A stretch of DNA of 64,000 bases from Prado023 sp963714995 (GTDB taxonomy: Bacteria; Actinomycetota; Actinomycetes; S36-B12; CAIYMF01): positions 174,553 through 238,552 of the forward strand of contig CAVQQP010000001.1 of the NCBI GenBank assembly GCA_963714995.1, written 5' to 3'. The position numbers and the translations under genes were made by a program. Under the pieces are notes generated by a model. That model was not told the DNA's origin. It worked only from the letters and a program-made list of their open reading frames with translations, and ran no database searches. Of this stretch, positions 46,633 through 53,417 are shown in pieces (position 1 is the first letter of the stretch; every line of letters begins with the position of its first letter).

Positions 46633-46701
46633 TCACGCGCCGTCCGGCTCGGCGGCACCTGTCAGGTTGTCCAGTCCGCCGGGTGACGTGGCGGTCTGGT
46701 C
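46587..46701 (+). repeat. Direct repeat, copy B (3' end of the DUF2127 gene)
   Basis: 115 bases matching 43065-43180 at about 92%. Here it forms the natural 3' end of the intact DUF2127 gene on the minus strand plus about 46 bases beyond the stop. This is therefore the likely source copy, and copy A the duplicate. Confidence 0.85.
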
Positions 46702-47205
46702 GAACAGCCCGGACTCCTTGTGGTGCTGCCACTCGCGCCAGGCCAGCCAGGTCAGCACGATGTCGAACAGGGTCAGGGCGATCATCCCGAAGCTCGGCCC
46801 TTCGGTGGCGATGTCGTAGAGCTGGTAGGCGATGAATCCGACCAGGACCGCGATCGACAGGGGGTAGGCCCACAGCCGGCCCCGCAGGAGGGCGCCGACC
46901 AGCACGAGCTTCGCGATCCCGTGCAGCAACAAGTAGGTGGCCACGAACGAGATCGACGCCTCGGACAGGTCCTCACCCTTCGACCAGTCCAGGATCCATT
47001 GCCCGATGACGTTGCGGGGGTCGTCGCTCATCATCCACTCGGCGACCCCGCCGAGCAGCCCGATCAGCAGGTCGCGGGAGACGAGGAACAGGACAGCGCC
47101 CCCCACGACCTCGGCCACTCCGTTGAGCCCCTTGGCCACCACCCCGGCGACGAAGACCCGGCTGACCGCGTCCCCCGTGTCCCAGCTGTCGCGCAACAGT
47201 CCCAT
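46633..47205 (-). CDS. DUF2127-type membrane protein
   Basis: Intact 190-residue membrane protein. Four hydrophobic helices are visible (GLNGVAEVVGGAVLFLVSRD, SFVATYLLLHGIAKLVLVGA, LWAYPLSIAVLVGFIAYQLY, MIALTLFDIVLTWLAWREWQ), with the LLHGIAKL and YQLYD segments of the DUF2127 family. The function is unknown. The last 22 codons are duplicated at 43.1 kb. Confidence 0.78.
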   Translation of the reverse strand: MGLLRDSWDTGDAVSRVFVAGVVAKGLNGVAEVVGGAVLFLVSRDLLIGLLGGVAEWMMSDDPRNVIGQWILDWSKGEDLSEASISFVATYLLLHGIAKLVLVGALLRGRLWAYPLSIAVLVGFIAYQLYDIATEGPSFGMIALTLFDIVLTWLAWREWQHHKESGLFDQTATSPGGLDNLTGAAEPDGA

Positions 47206-47353
47206 CAGGTCGCCTCCCTCAGCCCTCGACCAGGGAGGTCGGTCGTCGCGACTGCGCGCCGGTACCGCGGCCCTCTCCGCGGGGGCGTGTGGGCACCTGG
47301 GCGGACCGATCCGGGCCCCGGAGCGTGATCACCGACTGGTGGTCGAGAGGCCG

Positions 47354-47977
47354 TCAGCTGCGTGCGGCGGGCGGTGGGAGCTTGCTCTGGATCCAGCCGA
47401 TCAGGTCGCTGCTGCTGCGGGTCTGCAACCACAGCCGACCGGGGCCGGTGAAGTCGGTGACCAGGCCCTCACCACCGAGGATCGTGGACTTCCAGCTGCC
47501 GGCCTTGCGGACCGCGTACTGGACGGTGTCGTCGAATGCGACGACGTGCCCGGTGTCCACCGTCATGGTCTCGCCCGGGGCCAGCGTGTAGGAGCGGATG
47601 GCACCGTAGGCCGACATCAGCAGCTCACCACTGCCCGTGCAGCGCAGCAGCACCAACCCCTCACCACTGAAGAAGGTCTTGCCGCCACCCCACTTCGCGT
47701 CCACGTCCACACTGGTCTCCGAGGCGATCCAGGAACCCGACTGGACGAGCAGGGCGCCGGACCCGTCCAGGGTCACCAGGCTCATGTCACCGGGCAGCGC
47801 CGCCGCCACCGCGACGACCCCGCCGGTGGCCGAGGAGAAGTCGTTGACGAAGAAGCTCTCCCCGCCGAACGAGCGCTTCAGACCCTTGAGGAACCCTCCC
47901 TGCGTGGACGTGGCCATCTGCACATCGCCGCGGGTCATCGCCATCGCGCGCACACATTCGAGAGACGACACCCACAA
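47354..47977 (-). CDS. AIM24 / TIGR00266 family protein, N-terminus shortened
   Basis: Beta-sandwich protein of unknown biochemical role. FLKGLKRSFGGESFFVNDFS, MSLVTLDGSGALLVQSGSWI, DAKWGGGKTFFSGEGLVLLR, TVDTGHVVAFDDTVQYAVRK and GRLWLQTRSSSDLIGWI are family landmarks. Family members usually have about 35 more residues before the GDVQM-type segment. Here that part is missing, the frame fades out at the point where the oppositely oriented excisionase-like gene begins (47992). Either the integrase module cut the gene or an indel hides the start. The start at 47977 is only the frame limit; an internal Met near 47945 may be used. Confidence 0.75.
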   Translation of the reverse strand: MWVSSLECVRAMAMTRGDVQMATSTQGGFLKGLKRSFGGESFFVNDFSSATGGVVAVAAALPGDMSLVTLDGSGALLVQSGSWIASETSVDVDAKWGGGKTFFSGEGLVLLRCTGSGELLMSAYGAIRSYTLAPGETMTVDTGHVVAFDDTVQYAVRKAGSWKSTILGGEGLVTDFTGPGRLWLQTRSSSDLIGWIQSKLPPPAARS

Positions 47978-47991
47978 CGGAGGAGCACCCG

Positions 47992-48288
47992 ATGACCAAT
48001 GCTTCGAATCCCAGCCGGCGCAAGGGAACGGCGCCCACTCCCGCGACGCCAGGTCCTGAGCGTCATCAGGATCGGGAGCCGATGCTCACCATCGCGCAGG
48101 TCGCCGAGCTGCTCTGCACACCCGAGCGATTCGTGCGCCGCCTGGTCGCCGAGCGCCGCATCGGCTTCACCAAGGTCGGCCGCTACGTCCGATTCACCCT
48201 CGCTGATGTCGAGCAGTTCACGAACGCTGGGCGTGTGGATCCGATCGACCCGTGGGCGACCTACCGGAACACCCACCGCGCCAGCTGA
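47992..48288 (+). CDS. Excisionase-like helix-turn-helix protein
   Basis: 98-residue protein with a winged-helix/MerR-like excisionase domain: PMLTIAQVAELLCTPERFVR then RLVAERRIGFTKVGRYVRFT and LADVEQFTNAGR. The ATG follows a good GGAGGAG site. It faces the integrase gene across the BrnT/BrnA pair, so it probably serves as the recombination directionality factor (Xis) of this module. A plain regulator is the alternative. Confidence 0.75.
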   Translation: MTNASNPSRRKGTAPTPATPGPERHQDREPMLTIAQVAELLCTPERFVRRLVAERRIGFTKVGRYVRFTLADVEQFTNAGRVDPIDPWATYRNTHRAS

Positions 48289-48319
48289 CGACCAGGCGCA
48301 CACGGTCGCGTCCGCCGGG

Positions 48320-48547
48320 TCAACTCGCTCGTTGCTCGAGCCGTTCGGCGATCCACATCTTGATGACGGACTGCCGGGTGACGCCCAGGCGCTGGGCCTC
48401 ACGATCCAGCGACTCCACCATCCACACCGGGAAGTCGACATTCACCCGGCGCTGGTCCCGCAAAGGGCGGCGTGCCGCAGCGAGGTCCAGGTGCTCCGTG
48501 ACGTCCTCGCCTGCGTCGAACTTCTCGTCCAACTCATCCGCCCTCAT
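48320..48547 (-). CDS. brnA: BrnA-like ribbon-helix-helix antitoxin
   Basis: 75-residue antitoxin. The C-terminal RRVNVDFPVWMVESLDREAQ and RLGVTRQSVIKMWIAERLEQ form a CopG-type ribbon-helix-helix fold. The ATG at 48547 lies inside the 3' end of the toxin gene (14-base overlap), the usual toxin-first order of BrnT/BrnA modules. It should neutralise BrnT and repress the operon. Confidence 0.82.
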   Translation of the reverse strand: MRADELDEKFDAGEDVTEHLDLAAARRPLRDQRRVNVDFPVWMVESLDREAQRLGVTRQSVIKMWIAERLEQRAS

Positions 48548-48797
48548 AGAGAGCCACCTCCTCCACACGCGATCTGCGAACCGAGATGATCCGCACGCTC
48601 GACCCCCGGTAGGTCACGATCGCCGACCAATGGCGCCCGCCGATCATGCCGACCACCAGGAATCGGGGCTCGTCGTGAGTGCGTGCCGGGACCTCGACCA
48701 GGGAGTCGTCGAGCCACAGCGCCTGAGCCAGCACGAAGTCGATCCCGTGCTTGACCTGGTTGGCTGCGCTCTTCTGCTCATCGAACTCGAACTCCAT
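48534..48797 (-). CDS. brnT: BrnT-family toxin
   Basis: 87-residue ribonuclease-like toxin. MEFEFDEQKSAANQVKHGID is the family start, followed by FVLAQALWLDD, TYRGSSVRIISVRRSRVEEV near the C-terminus. It lies directly downstream of the integrase on the same strand and overlaps its antitoxin. In this position it probably stabilises the integrated module, though some BrnT systems respond to stress. Confidence 0.85.
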   Translation of the reverse strand: MEFEFDEQKSAANQVKHGIDFVLAQALWLDDSLVEVPARTHDEPRFLVVGMIGGRHWSAIVTYRGSSVRIISVRRSRVEEVALYEGG

Positions 48798-48817
48798 CCG
48801 TCTCCTTGGGATAGATT

Positions 48818-49996
48818 CTATACCTTTTCGGCGCCATTGCCAGGCCCTGAACGGGCCTTGACCCCTTCTTCGATCAGGGCGTCCAAGCGCTGCGCCAGGT
48901 CGGCCGATCGCTCGGGGCGGACGCGGGCGTAGATCTCCAGCGTCGTCTGGATCGAGGCGTGCCCCAGGTGGGCCTGCACATCCTTCGGCGACGCCCCGGC
49001 GTCGATCAACAGCGAGGCGCACACCGACCGCAGGTCGTGGAACCCGACCGCGATCGGGTCGAGCAGACGCTCCTCCTCGTCAATGCGGCTGGCATTCCAG
49101 GCCTTGACCGCCTTGATCCGGCGGTGGCGATCCGTCACACGCGCCCGCCGGTAGCCGCCGTCGGAGTTGGGGAACAGCAACGCGTCGGCATTGATGGGCC
49201 GATCCCGCAGCAGCTCGCGGAGTTGGGCCACCAGCGAAGCCGGCAGTGCCACCCACCGGTCCCGACCGGTCTTCGTGTCGTTGACCCGAACGACCCCGCC
49301 AGCATCGGACACCGATCGTTGTACGTGCAGCAGGCCTCGCTTCAGGTCGACGTCCTGACGTTGAAGAGCCAACGCCTCGCCGATCCGCAGACCGCCGTAG
49401 GCAAGCAATCGGACCATCACCCGGTCGTCCTCGTGCTCGAAGTGGGTGACCAGGTCCTCGACCTGCGCGACGGTCAGCACCGGTCGGTCCACCCGACGGA
49501 CCCGGGGAAGCGGATCCGAGCGCCGGCTCGCGGGATTGACCGGGATCGCCCCATCCCGCACAGCCCTGTCCAGCAGCCTCGACAGAACGCCAAACGCGCT
49601 GCGCACCTTCTGCGCGGACATCCCCTTCGCCTGCATGTCGGCCATCCACCGATCGATGTCCCTCGGCAGGATCTTGGACACCGGCACAGCGCCGAACCGC
49701 GGCTTGATCCACTTGCTCCACGAGTACGAGTAGTCCCGGACCGATGAGGGTCGCAGCCGTACCTCGATCGACGGCAGGTAGTCGTCCCAGTACGCCGAGA
49801 GGGGCAGTCGCGCTGCTGCGTCGTTCGTGATCAACCCACGATCGATGTCCGCGCGCCTGGCAGCCAGCCAGGCCGAGGCATCCGATTTGGTCCGGAACGT
49901 TTCCGGTGCGCTGATCATCCGCCCCGTGTTGTGGTCGGTGTAGCGGGCCTGCCACCGCCCGGACGGGAGCTTGCGCAGACTCCCGAACTTGGCCAT
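48818..49996 (-). CDS. Tyrosine-recombinase integrase
   Basis: 392-residue phage/ICE-type integrase. An N-terminal arm-binding domain (GRWQARYTDHNTGRMISAPE), a SAM-like core-binding domain (YSYSWSKWIKPRFGAVPV) and the catalytic domain with all key residues: Arg in YGGLRIGEALALQ, His-Arg in GFHDLRSVCASLLID, His in AHLGHASIQTTL and the nucleophile Tyr in EIYARVRPERS. The ATG at 49996 has an AGGGGG site. It sits 160 bases from the 3' end of tRNA-Arg(CCT), the classical attachment site arrangement. Confidence 0.93.
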   Translation of the reverse strand: MAKFGSLRKLPSGRWQARYTDHNTGRMISAPETFRTKSDASAWLAARRADIDRGLITNDAAARLPLSAYWDDYLPSIEVRLRPSSVRDYSYSWSKWIKPRFGAVPVSKILPRDIDRWMADMQAKGMSAQKVRSAFGVLSRLLDRAVRDGAIPVNPASRRSDPLPRVRRVDRPVLTVAQVEDLVTHFEHEDDRVMVRLLAYGGLRIGEALALQRQDVDLKRGLLHVQRSVSDAGGVVRVNDTKTGRDRWVALPASLVAQLRELLRDRPINADALLFPNSDGGYRRARVTDRHRRIKAVKAWNASRIDEEERLLDPIAVGFHDLRSVCASLLIDAGASPKDVQAHLGHASIQTTLEIYARVRPERSADLAQRLDALIEEGVKARSGPGNGAEKV

Positions 49997-50044
49997 CACG
50001 ATCCCCCTCGCGGCTCCGTCCAGGGCGCTCCAGCGGGCTCGCCC

Positions 50045-50098
50045 GTGCCAGATGCTAGCGCGGATCTGGCACGAATCTGGCACGCCGGCCAGATCTGG
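50045..50098. other. Cluster of ATCTGGCAC repeats, candidate integrase/Xis arm sites
   Basis: GTGCCAGAT at 50045, ATCTGGCAC at 50064 and again at 50075, and a partial CCAGATCTGG at 50089-50098. Inverted and direct short repeats between an integrase start and its tRNA target are typical of arm-type binding sites in an attachment region. They could also regulate int. Confidence 0.5.
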
Positions 50099-50157
50099 GG
50101 GTAACGGGGATACGCCCTGCCTTGAGAAACTAGCCTCTGACCTGCTCTGTTACTCGG

Positions 50158-50230
50158 TGCCCCCGGCAGGATTCGAACCTGCGGCCTGTGGTTTAGGAAA
50201 CCATCGCTCTATCCCCTGAGCTACGGGGGC
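50158..50230 (-). tRNA. tRNA-Arg (anticodon CCT)
   Basis: 73-nt cloverleaf reading 5' GCCCCCGTAGCTCAGGGG... with a 7-bp acceptor stem (GCCCCCG/CGGGGGC), D stem GCTC/GAGC, anticodon loop TTCCTAA (CCT, about 50197-50195) and T arm with GGTTCGAATCC. The anticodon stem has one A-C mismatch at its base. CCA is not encoded. Its 3' half faces the integrase gene and is the probable integration target. Confidence 0.95.
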
Positions 50231-50265
50231 TCCTGCGCAGGGCCTGCGGTCGGCCCGTGCGCAGG

Positions 50266-51681
50266 TCAGATTGTCGCAGATCGGACGGGAGTCCCCGAGA
50301 CGGAGACCTCGGCCAGCTCGTTCAGGGCTGTTCCGACGGACTCGACCAGCCGATCCAGGTCGGGCAGGGCAGCAGAGTCCGCGGTCACCCCGATCGTCAT
50401 GCGGTCGGTATAGGACACCAGGGCGAACGTGCAGCGCACGTCCAGCGCGACGGGGATGTAGGGGACGAACTCCAGCAGCTGCCGGCCCCCGAAATGGCGG
50501 ACGCGCCGTGGCCCGGGCACGTTCGAGGCAGCAACGTTGACCCGCCCCTGGCCTGCGAGCACGTACTTGCGAGCCGCACGGGCGAGCAGCGGTGCTGGGA
50601 TGTGGTCGGCCAGGCGAACGACCGCATCGGTACCGGTCGACACCCCCCGTGACTTCTGCTGCGCGGTGCGCTCCATGACGACGGCCAGCTGCCCACCGGG
50701 GGCGGCCACCTCAACCGGCAGGTTGACGAACATCGCCGACGTCTCGTTGGTCGCCGCTGCCGCGCCCTTCCCGCGCCGACGCGCCACCGGAACCAGCGTC
50801 CGGATCACGACCGAGTCCAGGGGGTCACCCCGCTGCAGCAGATAGCGGCGCAGCCCACCGGTGAGGGCAGTCAGGAAGATGTCGTTCACCGAGCATCCGG
50901 TCTCGGCCCGCAGCTGGGCCATGGGTGCGAGGTCGATCCCCGTCCAGCCCCACAGCCGCTCCCCACACAGAGGACCGTTGAGGACGCTGGGCGGCAGGTC
51001 CGGGCGCACCACTGCAGCCAAGCCCGTCCGCACGTCCTGGACTGCCTGCCGCGCCCGGCCCGGGGACAGCACCGCGCGGAGGACCAGCCGGATCAGGCGG
51101 AATGGCAGAGCCAGCGCCCACGACGCGCCCGACACGGCCATCGCGCCACGGGACAGGGGCGGGCGGAGGTCGGCGGCCCTCGCCCCCGGGGCCCCGGTTT
51201 GCGACGCCGGGTCCGGGTCGAGCATCGTCTCAACCACGTCGCTGCCGGACCGTCCATCGACCATCGCGTGGTGCGCCTTCGCGATCACTGCCCAACGTCC
51301 GCCAGCCAGGCCGTCGACCTGCCACAGCTCCCACATCGGCCGGCTCGAATCCAGGCGCTCGGCCATGATCCACAGGACCATCGCCCGCACCTGTGCCTCA
51401 TCGCCCGGCGGATCCAGGACGGCGTGGTGCAGGTGCTCCTCGACCGCGAAGTGCTCACTGTCCACCCAGATCGGCCGGCCAAGGTCGAGCGGCATCCGCT
51501 GCACCCGTCGGCGGGGCCAGGGCGAGAGCGCCAACCGCGCGGCGATCCGATCGCGGAACTCGGCGTGGTCCGGTGCCGGACCCTCGAAGATGAGCAGCGA
51601 CCCCACGTGCAGCGGTTGGACGTCGGTCTCCATCCAGAGGAATCCGGCCTCCAGCGCGCTCAGCCGACCGTCCCGGCTCAC
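50266..51681 (-). CDS. WS/DGAT-family acyltransferase
   Basis: 471-residue wax ester synthase/diacylglycerol acyltransferase. SALEAGFLWMETDVQPLHVG is the usual start, KAHHAMVDGRSG contains the HHxxxDG catalytic motif, and VNDIFLTALTGGLRRYL, ATNETSAMFVNLPVE and ASNVPGPRRVRHFGG follow as expected. The GTG at 51681 begins VSRDGRLSALEAG. The enzyme makes storage lipid from acyl-CoA and alcohol or diacylglycerol, a common actinomycete trait. No neighbour suggests a pathway. Confidence 0.9.
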   Translation of the reverse strand: MSRDGRLSALEAGFLWMETDVQPLHVGSLLIFEGPAPDHAEFRDRIAARLALSPWPRRRVQRMPLDLGRPIWVDSEHFAVEEHLHHAVLDPPGDEAQVRAMVLWIMAERLDSSRPMWELWQVDGLAGGRWAVIAKAHHAMVDGRSGSDVVETMLDPDPASQTGAPGARAADLRPPLSRGAMAVSGASWALALPFRLIRLVLRAVLSPGRARQAVQDVRTGLAAVVRPDLPPSVLNGPLCGERLWGWTGIDLAPMAQLRAETGCSVNDIFLTALTGGLRRYLLQRGDPLDSVVIRTLVPVARRRGKGAAAATNETSAMFVNLPVEVAAPGGQLAVVMERTAQQKSRGVSTGTDAVVRLADHIPAPLLARAARKYVLAGQGRVNVAASNVPGPRRVRHFGGRQLLEFVPYIPVALDVRCTFALVSYTDRMTIGVTADSAALPDLDRLVESVGTALNELAEVSVSGTPVRSATI

Positions 51682-51809
51682 CGCTCCAGTCTGGCACCGG
51701 GGCCGCCCGCATGTCCCCCGACGGCTCGGCCCGTTCACGGGCCACAGCCAGGACGTGCGTGTGCCCGGGGCCGCCCCGCCGTCGGTCCCGGACACACGCA
51801 CTACGGAGG

Positions 51810-52836
51810 TCACGGCGTGAAGGCCACCACGGTCGGGGCGCCGAACACGAAGGACCCGTTGACCACGAACAGGACTCCACCAGGCCCCGGAACCACCGCA
51901 GTCGGGTAGTCCAGGGAGTCCTCGGGCAGCTCCGCCGGAACCGCGTGCCCGGCCCCGTCCACCATCACGAGGCTGCCGGGGACCACGACCGACCCCGTGT
52001 ACCAGTCGAACTCGCCGTTGACAGCGGCCCACAGCCGGCCGTGGCGATCGAAGGCGATTCCGTCAGCACTGACGAGGAGTGGATCGGAAGCCACGACCTC
52101 CGCCGACCCCGCCGAGCCGTCCGCGCGGATCGGGATCCGCACGATGGTGCCCTGGCTGTACGAGGTGACGTACACCGCACCCCTCCGGTAGGCGATCCCG
52201 TTGGCCCCGAAGTCCATCACCTCAGCCGGTTCGAGCAGCGGCGAGCTGATCCAGCTCTTCGCGTCTGCGGGGGAACCTGTGGTCGGACCGGTCCAGACGG
52301 AGCCCAGGCTGTCGGTCAGGTACGCGATCCCGTCGTGGACCGCCAACCCGTTGGGGTACGGCTCCTCCGGCATCGTCAGGACCCGGTGCGCCGCGTCGGC
52401 GGTCACCCGCAGCAGGCCGGACGGCGGATCCTCGGGCCACCCGTATTGCGTGCCGAAGTTGTTCAGCGCGACGAACACCCGGCCATGCTCATCGACTGCG
52501 ACGCCCATGAGCATGCCGGTCGGGCTGAGGTCGATCCGCGGACCGAACTCGGAGGCCCGGCCGTCGGCGCGGATGCGCACCAGCTGGCCGAAGTTGGACG
52601 TCGGCGGGTCCTCGGCGCCCCAACTGGTGACGGCGACGATCATCCCGCCCCTGCCGTCGGATGCCATGCTCTCGCCGAACGCCCCCAACTCACCCGATCG
52701 GAAGCTCGGCGACCACGCTGACGTGATCCAGGTTCCCCGGGTCGGGCAGCGCCGGGGCGCCCACGGCGACCGACATCTGTCCCACCACCAGCCCGGCAAC
52801 GGCCAGGCCCAGCAGCATCCTCTTCAGGTTCCTCAT
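51810..52836 (-). CDS. Secreted SMP-30/NHL-like beta-propeller protein
   Basis: About 341 residues after removal of one inserted base near 52695. The signal peptide is MRNLKRMLLGLAVAGLVVGQ followed by SVAVGAPAL. The mature protein has repeated blade-like segments (GVAVDEHGRVFVALNNFG, NGLAVHDGIAYLTDSLGSVW, ANGIAYRRGAVYVTSYSQG, DGIAFDRHGRLWAAVNGE), the pattern of SMP-30/gluconolactonase-like propellers. Extracellular role; a lactonase activity is possible but the metal ligands cannot be assigned by eye. Confidence 0.75.
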
Positions 52837-52864
52837 CTCCGTGCCCTTCCTCTCTGTCACACGC

Positions 52865-53263
52865 TCAGGCGCCCGCCGACGTGCGTGGCAGGAAGAACTC
52901 GAGCGGGATCTCATCGGGATCCCGGAAGTTCAGGTGCCACCCGAACGGCGACTCCTGGATTCCGGACTCTGTGACGCCGTGCGCGCGCAGGCGATCGAGC
53001 CACGAGTCGAGCTCGCCCCGGCTCGCGCACACGAAGCCGACATGGTCGAGCCCGACGCGGGTCTGGGTGAACGCCTCGTCGGCGACGTCGGGATCCTGGC
53101 GCAGGTCGATCGCCTGGCCGGTGGGCGTCATGAAGATCTTCATCGGGGCCGGCTCGTCGAACTCGGCCACGAGGGTCATGTCGAACAGCCGGGCGTACCA
53201 GTCCGCGCTCTTGTCGATGTCGTGGACGCTGAGTGCCACATGCTGGATCACAGGTGTCGTCAT
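52865..53263 (-). CDS. VOC-family (glyoxalase fold) protein
   Basis: 132-residue single-module vicinal oxygen chelate protein. IQHVALSVHDIDKSADWYAR opens the first beta-alpha-beta-beta-beta unit with a metal His; GLDHVGFVCASRGELDSWLD opens the second; DPDEIPLEFFLP carries the C-terminal Glu ligand. The ATG has AAGGAG upstream. Members are dioxygenases, lyases or resistance proteins; this one cannot be narrowed down. Confidence 0.82.
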   Translation of the reverse strand: MTTPVIQHVALSVHDIDKSADWYARLFDMTLVAEFDEPAPMKIFMTPTGQAIDLRQDPDVADEAFTQTRVGLDHVGFVCASRGELDSWLDRLRAHGVTESGIQESPFGWHLNFRDPDEIPLEFFLPRTSAGA

Positions 53264-53417
53264 GGGAGTGCTCCTTCTGTGCGCGAGGTGCTCACGACTC
53301 CACGGTGCTCCCCAGCCCGGCAGGGGGTATCCGTGGAATCACCGGGGTTCCGCGACCCGGGGCACCTCGGGGGCCGGCTGAGTTCCCTCAGGACGCCGGC
53401 GGGAGCATGCTCGAGAG

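Noticed and set aside
48003..48020. TTCGAATCC near the Xis-like gene as the second attachment site
   Set aside because: It matches the tRNA T-arm for only nine bases and lies in the opposite orientation, so it cannot be a direct-repeat att site.
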